A stretch of DNA of 34,092 bases from Acidobacteriota bacterium. Lineage in GTDB: Bacteria; Acidobacteriota; Thermoanaerobaculia; Multivoradales; JAHEKO01. The notes beneath the pieces are model-generated. The model saw nothing but the letters and a program-made list of their open reading frames with translations. It searched no databases and was not told where the DNA came from. Below, piece after piece: positions 21,691 through 31,327 of this stretch (position 1 is its first letter; each line of letters opens with the position of its first letter). Made by a program: the position numbers and the translations under genes. The stretch lies in assembly GCA_029263375.1 (NCBI GenBank), contig JAJCXP010000043.1:1-34092 (forward strand), read 5' to 3'.

Positions 21691-22898
21691 GAAATCTCCT
21701 CCACTTTGTCGCCCTCCGCCAGAGTTGCCGGCGGGTCGATGACCACGCGCTCCCCGGGGCGTAGCCCCGCCGAGAGCAGCGCTTCCTGTTCACGAACCTG
21801 GTCGACGGAGACCGCGCGCCGCTCGATTGCGCCGGCGGTGACCACCCAGACCACTTCCGCCTCGCCGTCGGTCGACAACGCGCCGGCGGGAATCGAAACC
21901 AACGTCTGCGAACGAGCCGCGCCCGTCGCCGCCTGCTGGAAGGCCACCTTGACTCCCATGTCGGGCAGGATTCTCGGATCCAGCTCGTCGAAGCCGACTC
22001 GGACGCGCACGGTCGCCCGCTGCCGATCGGCAGTCGGAATGATCGCGATCACGCTCGCCGGAATCTCCCAATCGGCGTACGCGTCGAGCCTCGCCGCCAC
22101 CTTCTGTCCCGGCTCGACCCGGTTGATGTAGGCCTCGTTGACGTCGACCTCGATCTCGAGCGAACTCATGTCGACCAGGGTGCAGATCCCGGTCCTGGTG
22201 AAGCCGCCGCCGGCCGACACCGGCGAGATCATCTCTCCGGGCTGCGCGTTCTTTGACACCACCACGCCGGCAAACGGCGCCCGAATGATCCGGTCTTCGA
22301 CCTCCTGGTCCCAGAAGGCGATCTGCCGGCCTGCCACCCCGACCTCCCTTTCCAGGCGCTCGAGGCGGGCGACCAGGGAATCGTACTCGGCCTGTGCGCG
22401 GTCGAGCTGCGCTTGGCTCGCGACCTGACCAGCAACCAGATCGCGCGCCCGCCCGAGATCGAGATCGGCTTCGCGCATCTGCACCCGAGTCTCTTCGAGC
22501 GCCGCTCGGGCGGCGTCGCGCTGCGCCAGCGCCAGGTTGCGGCTGACGCGGGTGTTGGTCAGGTCGAGCCGCGCCAGTACGTGCCCTGCTTCGACCACCA
22601 TCCCCTCCTCGATCAACACTTCGGTCACCTTGCCGGTGACCTTCGAAGACACCGTCGCCTGGAGCCGGGCCGTTACGTACCCGGAGGCGTTCAGGATGGT
22701 CTGCTGACTTCCCGTCTCGACCGCTCGGGCGGCCGCCGTGCGCACCGTCGGCGCCTGCGGGCGCGACAGCCACCAGGCGACCGCGAAGACCACAAACAGG
22801 CCGGTCGCTACCACCGGGATCCACCTCGGGAGCGGCCGTGCGGGCGTCTCCTCCCGATCGATTCTCAGTCCGTCCAGCTTCTCTTCGAGATCGCTCAT
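21687..22898 (-). CDS. HlyD/MacA-like periplasmic adaptor (membrane fusion protein)
   Basis: A 403-aa adaptor, first gene of the exporter operon. It has a cytoplasmic N-terminus, one TM helix (about 26-44, WIPVVATGLFVVFAVAWWLS), a split lipoyl/barrel-sandwich domain (ASGYVTARLQATVSSKVTGK, then GVVVSKNAQPGEMISP), a helical hairpin of about 90 residues between the halves, then beta-barrel and membrane-proximal domains (VTAGAIERRAVSVDQVREQE). Such adaptors link an inner-membrane MacB-type transporter to an outer-membrane TolC channel; no TolC gene is seen here. ATG 22898 is preceded by GGGGGAGGA with good spacing. Promoter elements probably lie in the 240-bp gap to addB. Confidence 0.92.
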   Translation of the reverse strand: MSDLEEKLDGLRIDREETPARPLPRWIPVVATGLFVVFAVAWWLSRPQAPTVRTAAARAVETGSQQTILNASGYVTARLQATVSSKVTGKVTEVLIEEGMVVEAGHVLARLDLTNTRVSRNLALAQRDAARAALEETRVQMREADLDLGRARDLVAGQVASQAQLDRAQAEYDSLVARLERLEREVGVAGRQIAFWDQEVEDRIIRAPFAGVVVSKNAQPGEMISPVSAGGGFTRTGICTLVDMSSLEIEVDVNEAYINRVEPGQKVAARLDAYADWEIPASVIAIIPTADRQRATVRVRVGFDELDPRILPDMGVKVAFQQAATGAARSQTLVSIPAGALSTDGEAEVVWVVTAGAIERRAVSVDQVREQEALLSAGLRPGERVVIDPPATLAEGDKVEEIS

Positions 22899-22980
22899 CC
22901 GATCCTCCCCCAGCTTCTACTCACAACGTTCAGTCTCCCATGGCGCCCGGAGCTCACGGGCCTCAACGCCCTCATTCGTC

Positions 22981-23015
22981 GCTCGATCGAGCAGCAGTCG
23001 GATGATTCCAGAATC
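22981..23015. promoter_or_regulatory. Two palindromes in the HlyD-addB divergent gap
   Basis: GCTCGATCGAGC (22981-22992) is a perfect 12-bp palindrome. GATTC-CA-GAATC (23004-23015) is an inverted repeat 12 bp further on. Both lie between the divergent exporter operon and addB, the expected place for an operator. No regulator family can be named. Confidence 0.35.
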
Positions 23016-23119
23016 GGATTCGTCACGTCGATGGCGAATGTACGCTGATTGGAGCGCAGCGACACCGCCGGGTCGGTGAACGGCGGTTGATAGGCGGTGA
23101 GTGGCGGCCGGAGCCGGGA

Positions 23120-23125
23120 TAACAT
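23120..23125 (+). promoter_or_regulatory. Possible -10 element for addB
   Basis: TAACAT at 23120-23125 lies 13 bp before ATG 23139; GTGAGT at 23097-23102 is a weak -35 with 17-bp spacing. It would give a leader of about seven bases without a Shine-Dalgarno. Confidence 0.35.
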
Positions 23126-23138
23126 CCGGCTGCCTCAA

Positions 23139-26100
23139 ATGACATCACTAGCCTCCAGTTCGCCTGGCCGCCGCGCTCGGATCCACTTCGGCGCTGGATC
23201 GCGAGCCACGGAGCGCCTACTGCTCGACGATCTCGAAGCGCACATGGAGCGTCTCGGGGTCGAGACCCTGACGCGCCCGATGCGTGTCGTCGTGCCATCG
23301 CGCGCGCTGCGTGATCACCTGCTGGCCCGGTTGGTCGAGCGCCGCGGACGCTCGATCGCGGGCCTTCACTGCACGACCCTGTTCGGGCTGGCGATCGGCC
23401 TGGTTGATCGCGCCGACGGGCCGACCCGGCTGCACGATGGTCTCGGCTTCATGCTCGCACGAAGATACGCGCAGAACGAGGATTGGTTGGGCCGATCGCT
23501 CGCGCACCTGCGCGAGGGCTTCCACTCCGTCGACGGCAGCGTGCGCGATCTTCTCGAGGCGGGAATCGATCCCTCGCACGTCGAGGCGTTGGAGGAGGCG
23601 CTTACCGTGGACGGCCCGGCAGGCGACGCCTCCAATGCCGAGATTGAGCGTGCCCGCGCGCTGGTGCGAGTCGCGGGGAGAACTCTGGAGGAGCTCGAAG
23701 CGCTCGGCGCTCACTCGACCGCGACTCTGCTGCGTCGCGCGACCGAGCTGATCGGGGACGACCCCCAGCGAGCCCTGCCGACCAGCGCTCTCGCCGTCTA
23801 CGGCTTCAGCGACGCCATCGGCGTCGCCACCGACCTGCTGTCGGTCCTGCTCGACCGCTTCGACGGCGCGATGTATGTCGATCGGCCGGCCGATCCCGCC
23901 GAGCCGGAACGGCCAGATGCCGGCAACGTCTTCGCTCGGCGTTTTATCGAGCGCATCGCCGCGGTCGCCCGCCCCGAAGAGCCCGCGGCCCCCCAGGAAC
24001 CGGCACCGATGACCATGTTTCAGGCGATCGGCGGCGAGGCCGAGGCCCGGGAGGTCGCCGAGCGCTGCCGTTCGCTCCTCGATCGGGGCTGCCGCCCTGA
24101 GGGCATCGCCATCGTCGCGCGCCGGCTCGAAGTCCACCGCACCGCCTTGCGCACGCACCTGGGGAGACTCGGCGTGCCGTTCTCGGCAGCGGGCGCGCCG
24201 GGCCCGCACGGGGCGCACGGCCGCACCGTTCAGGCGCTCTTGCATCTGCTCGAGCGCCGGGGGGCATCTCCGGTCGAGCGCTGGCTCGACGCGCGCGCGG
24301 CCCCTTTCCCTCAGATCAACAATTTCGACCTCTACCTGGCACTCTCGACAATCGGCGCCGGCAGGCTCGAGGAGGTCGCGGGCCGTCCCTACGACGCGGT
24401 CTCACGCAAGGGCCGCTATACCCTGCCGGTGCGCCGGGGATTCTCCGACGGCGACGAAGAGGTCTACGCCCGCCACCGGAAAGTGCCGGTCTCGGCGCTC
24501 AAGTCCGCCGCCGAGTCCGGAGGCCGCCTCTGCGCCCACTTCGATCGCTGGCGAGCGGAGACCCAGCTCGGCGACCACCTGGCTCGCTTCCGCGACCTAC
24601 TGCAAGACCGGCTCGCGTGGCCGCCGGCTGGCGACCTGACCCGACAAGTCTCGAACATCGCTGACGAGCTCGCGCGGGCTGTGCCAGTCGAGACCGAGAT
24701 GACCTATGACGAGTTCGTCGACCTCGTGCGACCGGCGCTGGAACGCGCCGGAGAGAGCCGGTTCGGTGGACGCGGCGCCGGTGTACGCGTGCTCGAGGTG
24801 GTCGAAGCTCGCGGCCTGACCTTCGAGCACCTCTTCCTGATCGGCCTGAACCGGAGCGTCTTCCCGCGCATCATCAACGAGGATCCGCTGCTACCCGACA
24901 ACCTGCGCGCGGTGCTGTCGCGGCGGGGATTCGGCGTGCTCCAGGACCTGCCTCAGAAGCTCTCCGGCTACGACGAAGAGCGCTACCTCTTCAGCCAGTT
25001 GGTCTCGGCAGCCGATCGGGTGACTCTCTCGTGGCAGGACGTCGACGACGACAACCGCCAGCGTACGGCGTCGCCGCTGGTCGAGCGGCTGCGCTGGTCG
25101 CCCGCCGGCGGCGGTGAGGACGGCCCGACCACCGCACGGCCGATCTACTCCGAGGCCGCAGCGCGAGCCGCTGCCACGGCCGGGCTCGACAGGCCGGCCT
25201 TCGAGGCTGCGGTCGTGGCCGGAATCCACGGTGATCGCGCGCACTTCGGCAAGATTCTGACGGTGGCGGCTGATCCGGGAGCAGCGACCGCGATCGGGCC
25301 CCGGCCGCCCAGGGGCCTGGCGACTTCGCGCCGACGGATTCTCGACGAGCTCGATCCCGAGCGCGGCGTACCACGCGGCGAGCGCGCCCGAGCCCGGCTC
25401 GGGCCCTACTTCGGGTTCATCGGCCCGGTCGCAGCCACCGGCGATCCACGTCGGCGCGAACCGGTGTTCGTGACCACCCTCGAAAGCGTCGCCGCCTGTT
25501 CGTGGCGAGCGTTCCTGGAACGACTCCTGCGACTCAGGCCGATCCCGGACCCACTCGAGGCGCTGCCGGCGGTAGAACCCCTCTATATCGGCAACCTGGT
25601 CCATCGTGTGCTCGAGCGCGTGGTCGCCGAGCAACTACTCCACCACCCCGAGACCCTTGCTGAAGCTCGCACGCGACCTTCGAACGCGGCCTGGCCACCG
25701 CCCGAGAGGCTGGCCGAGGTGCTCGAACAGGAGGCGCAACGCCTGGTTCGCGAAGAGGGCTTCGCCTTCCCCGGGTTCGCTCGTCTGCTGGTCGAGGTCG
25801 TCGGTCCCTACCTGGAGACCGCCCGGCAGGTCGAATGGGCCGCGCTCGCGGCGGTGCCAGCCGCGGCCACCGAGCTCTACGGCGCCGTCGTCATCCAGGA
25901 TAGAGCAGAGCGTGATCGCCAGATCGGATTCAAGGCTGATCGTATCGACAGCTCGGGCGCGCTGAGTCTGACCGACTACAAGACCGGCAAGCCGCTGGGC
26001 GAACAGGTCAAGACCGAAGCCGCTAGGCGCCGCCACTTCCTGGCCAAGGTCAAGGCGGGCCAGAGCCTGCAGGCGGTCGCCTACGCTATGGCCGGCGGTC

Positions 26101-26492
26101 AGCCTGACGACCTCGGCCGCTACGTCTACTTGAAGCCGGACCCGGAGATCGAGGCGGAGCGCCGGATCGCTCAGGTCAGCGGCGGCGAGGAGGATTTCTC
26201 CCAGGCGTTCCTGGACGCGGCTCGGGCCAGCCTCGAAGCATGGGATCGCGGTGTCTTTCTGCCCCGCCTGATCGAACCGCACGGCGACAAAGAGTTCGCG
26301 TTCTGCAAGAGCTGCCGGGTCGCTGAGGCCTGTCTACGTGGCGACTCGGGCGCCCGCGCGCGCCTTCGTGAGTGGGTCGACGGGCGCGAGGTCGCCGACA
26401 CCCCGACCGAGCCGGTCGAGAGGACGCTGCTGTCGGTTTGGCGGTTGCGGGATGAGAAGACCGACGAGAAGCCCTGGCGAGGGACGCGGTGA
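23139..26492 (+). CDS. addB: AddB-like subunit of AddAB helicase-nuclease, with Fe-S cluster nuclease domain
   Basis: A 1117-aa protein from ATG 23139. The N-terminal part is a degenerate UvrD/PcrA-like helicase fold (RVVVPSRALRDHLLARLVER; MRVVVPSR in place of a working motif), and I find no Walker A GKT. VRVLEVVEARGLTFEHLFLIG and RYLFSQLVSAADRVTLSW are the later helicase-like motifs. The C-terminal third is a PD-(D/E)XK nuclease with GFKADRID and DYKTGK (Asp946, Lys948). Cysteines Cys787, Cys1056, Cys1059 and Cys1065 (CSWRAF; CKSCRVAEAC) match the AddB/Cas4-type 4Fe-4S site that staples the nuclease domain. AddAB resects double-strand breaks and loads RecA at Chi-type sites. It overlaps addA by 4 bp. 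Confidence 0.92.
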   Translation: MTSLASSSPGRRARIHFGAGSRATERLLLDDLEAHMERLGVETLTRPMRVVVPSRALRDHLLARLVERRGRSIAGLHCTTLFGLAIGLVDRADGPTRLHDGLGFMLARRYAQNEDWLGRSLAHLREGFHSVDGSVRDLLEAGIDPSHVEALEEALTVDGPAGDASNAEIERARALVRVAGRTLEELEALGAHSTATLLRRATELIGDDPQRALPTSALAVYGFSDAIGVATDLLSVLLDRFDGAMYVDRPADPAEPERPDAGNVFARRFIERIAAVARPEEPAAPQEPAPMTMFQAIGGEAEAREVAERCRSLLDRGCRPEGIAIVARRLEVHRTALRTHLGRLGVPFSAAGAPGPHGAHGRTVQALLHLLERRGASPVERWLDARAAPFPQINNFDLYLALSTIGAGRLEEVAGRPYDAVSRKGRYTLPVRRGFSDGDEEVYARHRKVPVSALKSAAESGGRLCAHFDRWRAETQLGDHLARFRDLLQDRLAWPPAGDLTRQVSNIADELARAVPVETEMTYDEFVDLVRPALERAGESRFGGRGAGVRVLEVVEARGLTFEHLFLIGLNRSVFPRIINEDPLLPDNLRAVLSRRGFGVLQDLPQKLSGYDEERYLFSQLVSAADRVTLSWQDVDDDNRQRTASPLVERLRWSPAGGGEDGPTTARPIYSEAAARAAATAGLDRPAFEAAVVAGIHGDRAHFGKILTVAADPGAATAIGPRPPRGLATSRRRILDELDPERGVPRGERARARLGPYFGFIGPVAATGDPRRREPVFVTTLESVAACSWRAFLERLLRLRPIPDPLEALPAVEPLYIGNLVHRVLERVVAEQLLHHPETLAEARTRPSNAAWPPPERLAEVLEQEAQRLVREEGFAFPGFARLLVEVVGPYLETARQVEWAALAAVPAAATELYGAVVIQDRAERDRQIGFKADRIDSSGALSLTDYKTGKPLGEQVKTEAARRRHFLAKVKAGQSLQAVAYAMAGGQPDDLGRYVYLKPDPEIEAERRIAQVSGGEEDFSQAFLDAARASLEAWDRGVFLPRLIEPHGDKEFAFCKSCRVAEACLRGDSGARARLREWVDGREVADTPTEPVERTLLSVWRLRDEKTDEKPWRGTR

Positions 26493-29400
26493 CCGAGCGC
26501 GACCCCACACGCGAGCTGTTGGCCGACGACCGGGCCGCCCGCGCTCTTGCCCAGCGCGAGTTCACACTACCGGTGATTCTCGAAGCGGGCGCCGGCACCG
26601 GCAAGACCACGACACTGGTCGCCCGAGTGCTCGCCTGGGCGCTGGCAGAAGGCTGGGATCGAGCGCTCGAGGAGATCCGCGAGCCCAACGCCGATCCTGA
26701 GACCGAGCCCGAGCCCGATCGTATCGCCGCGGCGGTGCTGGAAGGAATCGTGTCGATCACCTTCACCGAGGCGGCGGCCGCCGAGATGGAATCGCGCATC
26801 GCGGCGGCACTGTCGCGAGTCGCCGCCGGCGAGGCGAGCGAGATCGTCGGCTTCGATCCGCCCGAAGTCGTCGGCGGCGATCCGGTGCTTGCGGTCCGTG
26901 CCCACTCGCTGCTGTCGGCCCTCGACCACGTGACCGTTCGGACCATCCACGCCTACTGTCTCTATCTGCTCAAGCGTTACCCGCTCGAAGCCCAGGTCCA
27001 TCCCGACCTCGTGGTCGACGCCGACGGCCAGATCCTGGAGCAGCTGGTATCTGAGATCGTCGAAGGCGGCCTGCGCCACGCCTACACCTCGACCGAACAG
27101 GGACCCCTGGTCCATCTCGCCCGCACCGGAATCGGGCCGCGCCGGATCGCCGACGCGCTGCGCGCACTCGCCGAGATCGGTGTGCGCTCGGAGGATCTCC
27201 GCGAGGACCCTTTCCGAGCAGAGTGCATCTCCGGCCTGTTCGATCGCCTGCGCGCGCCGCTCGAGAGCTTCGAGACGTTGGTCGCCGGGCGCTTCGACTC
27301 ACTGCCCCGCAATCAGAACGCTCCCAAGGTCGCCGCCGCGGCGGTGGCCACGCTCGGAGCTCTCGACCGCACTGGAGAGCCCGGCCTCGAATCGCTGATC
27401 GAACTCTGCTCCGCCCTGCGCGCGCTCTGGAACAAGAAGCTCGTCAACGAGCACCTGCGCAAATGGAAGCGAGACCAGCTGACCAAAGGGGAAGCTGGCG
27501 CACTCGGCGACGGTGCCGAGGATCTGCCGGCGATTGCTGGCGAGCTGCGCGCAATCCTTCGCCAGCTCATGGCGCTCGACCCACGGCTCGTCGACCAGGC
27601 TCGCCGCGCCCTGAGCGGACTGCTCGCGACCATCGAGCAGGAGATGCGCGCGCGCGGGGTGATCACGTTCAACGGTCTGCTCAGCGGAGCGCGTGACCTG
27701 CTCACCAAGGATGCGGGCGTTCGTCGTCGCGAGCGCGCCGGCCTGCGCCAGCTCCTGGTTGACGAGTTCCAGGATACCGATCGGCTGCAGTGCGACCTCG
27801 TTCGGCTCCTCGCTCTGGGCGGCTCCGCGAACCGGCGCCCGGGCCTGTTCGTGGTCGGTGATCCGAAACAGTCGATCTACGGCTGGCGCAACGCCGACCT
27901 CGAGGCGTACGAGAGCTTCGTGAGCGCCGCCGAGAAGGCCGGCGGGCGACGCTACTCTCTGGTCGAGAATTTCCGCTCGGCGGCCCCGATCCTGGCCGAG
28001 GTGGATCGCGCGATCACGCCGGTCATGCGTCGCCGCCGCGGCCTCCAGCCGACGTACGAACGGCTCCTGCCGTGCGCCGCCAAGGCGGAAGCGCCAGGCT
28101 TCGATCGCGCCGGGCGGGCCGCGGTCGAGTACTGGGTTTCCTGGGCGCCGCCAGGCGGCGGCGAGCCCGCCGAGGAGAAGACGCCAGCCGACCTCGCCGC
28201 CCAGCTGGAGGCCGAGGCGGTGGCCCGCGACATCGTCGACCTCCAGCGCCTCGGCGAGAGCGGCTGGAGCGATTTCGCCGTCCTGCTACGCAGCGGCTAT
28301 CAGCTCGACAACTTTCTCAGTGCCTTCCGCGACGCCGGCGTGCCGTTCGCGGTGTCCCGCGACAAGAGCTATTTCCGCCGCCGGGAGATCATCGAAGCGT
28401 CGGCCCTGATTCGAGCGGTGGTCAACCCGGTCGATCACCTGGCGCTCTTGACCTTCCTGCGCTCACCGGTTGTCGGTGTTCCGGATGCGGCCATCATCCC
28501 GCTCTGGGGGCACGAGCTGCTCGACCTGATGAGTGAGCACGATCGGCCTTCGAAGGAGCTCTCGAAGCGCCTGCGCAAGATCGCCACGGCGGTCGCGAGC
28601 GAACTGCCCACCGACATCCCGGGAATCGACGAGATCAAGGGCTGGGAGAAGAGTTTCCTCCACGGCATCGAGTCGCTGCTCCACCTTCGGGCCTCGTTCG
28701 CCGACGACCCGGCCGACCGGTTCCTCGAGCACATCCGCTCCTGGTTGCTGCTCGAGGCGACCGAGTCCGCGCGCTACCTGGGCTCGTTTCGGGTCGCCAA
28801 CCTGGAGCGGTTCCTGCGCCATCTCGAGCTGGCGCTGGACCGCAGTGGCGGCGACGTGCAATCCGTCCTCCGAGCGCTGCGGCGCGGAGTGGCGGAGGCC
28901 CGAGAGGCCGAGGAGGCGGTGCCCAAGGAGGCGGCTCTCGACGCGGTCCAGATTCTGACTATCCACGCCGCCAAGGGTCTCGAATTCAAGCACGTGTATC
29001 TGGTCCAGCTGCACGCCGGTTCGGGAGATCGCGAGGTCCCCCAGATCGAAGCCGACGAGCGCCGTGCGCCGGGTGAGCCGCTCGAGTACCGGCTGTTCGG
29101 CTCGCCGACACCCAACTTCGATCAGGTGCTCGAGCATCGGGAAGCAGTCGAGCACGCCGAGCGCGTGCGCCTGCTCTACGTGGCCATGACTCGGGCGCGC
29201 GAGCGCCTGGTGCTGATCGGGCGCTGGCCGCTGCAGACCCACCCCGTGCCGGTCAACAGATGCAAGACCTTCCTCGATCTTCTGCAGTCCCGTGCGCCGC
29301 TGCCGGCGACGATGCGCGAACTCCTCGACCTCCCCGACGGCCCGGGCGGAATCGCAAGCGACGCCCGCTGGCGCTTTCCGGCCTACGAGGTTGTAGCGGC

Positions 29401-30145
29401 GACCGACAAGCCGACGAGCAAGCTGCCCGGCTGGCTGCCCGCTCCCGGAGTCGTCAGGGCATCTGTCGATCGACTCCGGTCGCTCGGCGACGCCGCTCAG
29501 CTCTATATGGAGCGCCCGTTCCAGGAGGCGGCGACAGCCGAAGCCGCTCGGCACCTCGATTCGCAGGCGCGGGAGTCCACGGTCCGCACCGGCGCCTCCG
29601 CCGGCTCGCGCGACCTTGCGATGCAGGTGGGCACGGCGATCCACCGCCTATTCGAAGACTGGGACCTGGACGCCGAGCCCGAAGTCGAGCTGCGCCGGCG
29701 ACGCACACGGGTGCTCGCTCGTTTGCGATCCGAGCTCCACGCCGACAGCTGGCCCGAGGGCAAGCGCCGGGCCGAGGAGCTGCTCGACCGAATCGAGCGC
29801 GGCACGCTCCTCCAGAGATTTCTAGACCTTCGCCCGCGAGTGGTAGCGCGTGAGTTGGCGGTGCTGCTGCCGCCGAAGGCCGAAGCCGGCCCGGTCGGCT
29901 TCGGTTCCGGGTCGATCGATCTGCTGTACCGCGACGCGGCGAACGAACTGGTGATCGTCGATTTCAAGACCGATACGCTCGACCGCGAGATCGAGATCGA
30001 GACCCGAGCCGTGTCCTACACGTCCCAGGAGGCGGCCTACGCCGAGGCGATGCGCTCCGCGCTGAAGCTGGACCGAGCACCTGCCGGCGAGCTCTGGTTC
30101 CTGTGGCCCGATCATCTGCACCTGATCCCGGCCGGGGCCGCATGA
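26489..30145 (+). CDS. addA: AddA-like UvrD-family helicase-nuclease
   Basis: A 1218-aa protein from GTG 26489 (GTGA overlap with addB). Superfamily 1 helicase motifs in order: Walker A GAGTGKT (34-40), TFTEAAAAEM, Walker B LLVDEFQDTD (Asp425-Glu426), VVGDPKQSIYGWR (455-467), LVENFRS, TIHAAKGLEF (from 824) and YVAMTRARERLVL (from 897). The C-terminal PD-(D/E)XK nuclease has GTAIHRLFEDW (His1052) and VIVDFKTD (Asp1158, Lys1160). Both activities look intact. With AddB it forms the heterodimeric end-processing enzyme; a RecB identity is less likely because no recC or recD is present and AddB carries its own nuclease. The D-serine dehydratase-like gene overlaps its stop codon. Confidence 0.94.
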   Translation: MTERDPTRELLADDRAARALAQREFTLPVILEAGAGTGKTTTLVARVLAWALAEGWDRALEEIREPNADPETEPEPDRIAAAVLEGIVSITFTEAAAAEMESRIAAALSRVAAGEASEIVGFDPPEVVGGDPVLAVRAHSLLSALDHVTVRTIHAYCLYLLKRYPLEAQVHPDLVVDADGQILEQLVSEIVEGGLRHAYTSTEQGPLVHLARTGIGPRRIADALRALAEIGVRSEDLREDPFRAECISGLFDRLRAPLESFETLVAGRFDSLPRNQNAPKVAAAAVATLGALDRTGEPGLESLIELCSALRALWNKKLVNEHLRKWKRDQLTKGEAGALGDGAEDLPAIAGELRAILRQLMALDPRLVDQARRALSGLLATIEQEMRARGVITFNGLLSGARDLLTKDAGVRRRERAGLRQLLVDEFQDTDRLQCDLVRLLALGGSANRRPGLFVVGDPKQSIYGWRNADLEAYESFVSAAEKAGGRRYSLVENFRSAAPILAEVDRAITPVMRRRRGLQPTYERLLPCAAKAEAPGFDRAGRAAVEYWVSWAPPGGGEPAEEKTPADLAAQLEAEAVARDIVDLQRLGESGWSDFAVLLRSGYQLDNFLSAFRDAGVPFAVSRDKSYFRRREIIEASALIRAVVNPVDHLALLTFLRSPVVGVPDAAIIPLWGHELLDLMSEHDRPSKELSKRLRKIATAVASELPTDIPGIDEIKGWEKSFLHGIESLLHLRASFADDPADRFLEHIRSWLLLEATESARYLGSFRVANLERFLRHLELALDRSGGDVQSVLRALRRGVAEAREAEEAVPKEAALDAVQILTIHAAKGLEFKHVYLVQLHAGSGDREVPQIEADERRAPGEPLEYRLFGSPTPNFDQVLEHREAVEHAERVRLLYVAMTRARERLVLIGRWPLQTHPVPVNRCKTFLDLLQSRAPLPATMRELLDLPDGPGGIASDARWRFPAYEVVAATDKPTSKLPGWLPAPGVVRASVDRLRSLGDAAQLYMERPFQEAATAEAARHLDSQARESTVRTGASAGSRDLAMQVGTAIHRLFEDWDLDAEPEVELRRRRTRVLARLRSELHADSWPEGKRRAEELLDRIERGTLLQRFLDLRPRVVARELAVLLPPKAEAGPVGFGSGSIDLLYRDAANELVIVDFKTDTLDREIEIETRAVSYTSQEAAYAEAMRSALKLDRAPAGELWFLWPDHLHLIPAGAA

Positions 30146-31272
30146 CCCGGTCCTCTTCGCTGCCACCGCCCGAGCCCAGCCGGATCGACCAGCTTCCGAC
30201 CCCGGCTCTGGTGCTCGACCTCGACCGGGCCGAGCGCAACATCGCCGCAATGGCCGAGCGCGCCCGGAGGTGGGGCGTAAATCTGCGACCCCACATCAAG
30301 ACCCACAAGTGCGTCGAGCTCGGCAGGCTGCAACGCGACGCCGGCGCCAGCGGAATCACGGTCTCGACTCTCGACGAGGCGCGAGTTTTCGCGGCCGCGG
30401 GCTTCGACGACATCACCTGGGCGTTCCCGGTGATCCTGTCGCGCATCCCAGAGTGCGTCGCTCTCGCCGAGCTGGTCACGCTGCGGCTGGTGGTCGACTC
30501 GGACGAAGCGGTCGACGGGCTCGAGCGTTCGGGCGCTCGTTTCCCGGTGTTGCTCAAGGTCGACTGCGGCTACCACCGGGCGGGCGTCGACCCGAGGTCG
30601 CCCGCGGCGCTGGGACTGGCGCGACGCCTGAGCGAGTCGCGCGAGCTGGGCTTCGATGGCCTGTTGAGCCATTCCGGTCATGCCTACGCCTGCGACTCGG
30701 TGACCTCGATCCGGCGAGTCGCCGCGGAAGAGTGCGAGGTGATGGGCGAGCTCGCCGAGCGGCTGCGCGCCGACGGCCTGGTCGTGCCGACGGTCTCGAT
30801 CGGCTCCACCCCGGCCTGCCGGTTGGCTGAGGCCGTTCCGGGAGCCACGGAGATCCGCCCCGGCAACTACGTGTTCTTCGATCGGACCCAGGCGGTCTTC
30901 GGCGTATGCGCCCCGAGCGAGGTCGCGGTCAGCGTGGTCGCCACAGTGGTTTCAAGCCGGCCCGATCTCGGCCAATGCGTCGTCGACGCCGGCGCGCTTG
31001 CGCTCTCCAAGGATCCCGGACCGCCCCTGGCCGAGCGCCCAAGCATGGGCGAAGTCTTCGACGACTACGCGAGCGGCGCCCTGAGCCCCGATCTGTATGT
31101 GCGATCCCTCTCCCAGGAGCACGGCATCCTGAGCCGCGCGCTGCCGGTCGGGACCCGGGTGCGCATTCTTCCGAACCACTCCTGCCTGACCGTCGCCTGC
31201 TTCGACGAGCTCCGGGTCGCGCGCGGCGAGCGGCTGATCGACCGGTGGTCGATTCGGCGCGAGCGCGACTGA
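30142..31272 (+). CDS. PLP-dependent D-serine dehydratase/D-threonine aldolase-like enzyme (alanine racemase fold)
   Basis: A 376-aa protein; ATG 30142 overlaps the addA stop as ATGA. The N-terminal alanine-racemase-type barrel has the Schiff-base lysine Lys53 in RPHIKTHK, followed by GITVSTLDEARVFAAAGFDD. The C-terminal domain has the metal-binding His346-x-Cys348 (NHSC) of the DSD1-like family, in which zinc or another divalent ion assists beta-elimination or retro-aldol cleavage. Products of the family include pyruvate plus ammonia from D-serine and glycine plus aldehyde from D-threonine; sequence alone does not separate these. The coupling to addA is strict by position but has no obvious functional logic. 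It is convergent with the VWA pair. Confidence 0.9.
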   Translation: MTRSSSLPPPEPSRIDQLPTPALVLDLDRAERNIAAMAERARRWGVNLRPHIKTHKCVELGRLQRDAGASGITVSTLDEARVFAAAGFDDITWAFPVILSRIPECVALAELVTLRLVVDSDEAVDGLERSGARFPVLLKVDCGYHRAGVDPRSPAALGLARRLSESRELGFDGLLSHSGHAYACDSVTSIRRVAAEECEVMGELAERLRADGLVVPTVSIGSTPACRLAEAVPGATEIRPGNYVFFDRTQAVFGVCAPSEVAVSVVATVVSSRPDLGQCVVDAGALALSKDPGPPLAERPSMGEVFDDYASGALSPDLYVRSLSQEHGILSRALPVGTRVRILPNHSCLTVACFDELRVARGERLIDRWSIRRERD

Positions 31273-31294
31273 CCGGTCGTCCAGCACCGGGCAG

Positions 31295-31307
31295 GCAAGA
31301 CGCTTGC
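31295..31307. other. Short hairpin between convergent genes
   Basis: GCAAG-ACG-CTTGC (31295-31307) is a perfect 5-bp stem in the 55-bp gap between the D-serine dehydratase-like gene and the VWA operon. It has no T-tract; it may be a weak bidirectional transcription block, or chance. Confidence 0.25.
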
Positions 31308-31327
31308 TACCTCTCAGCCTCGCCGGG

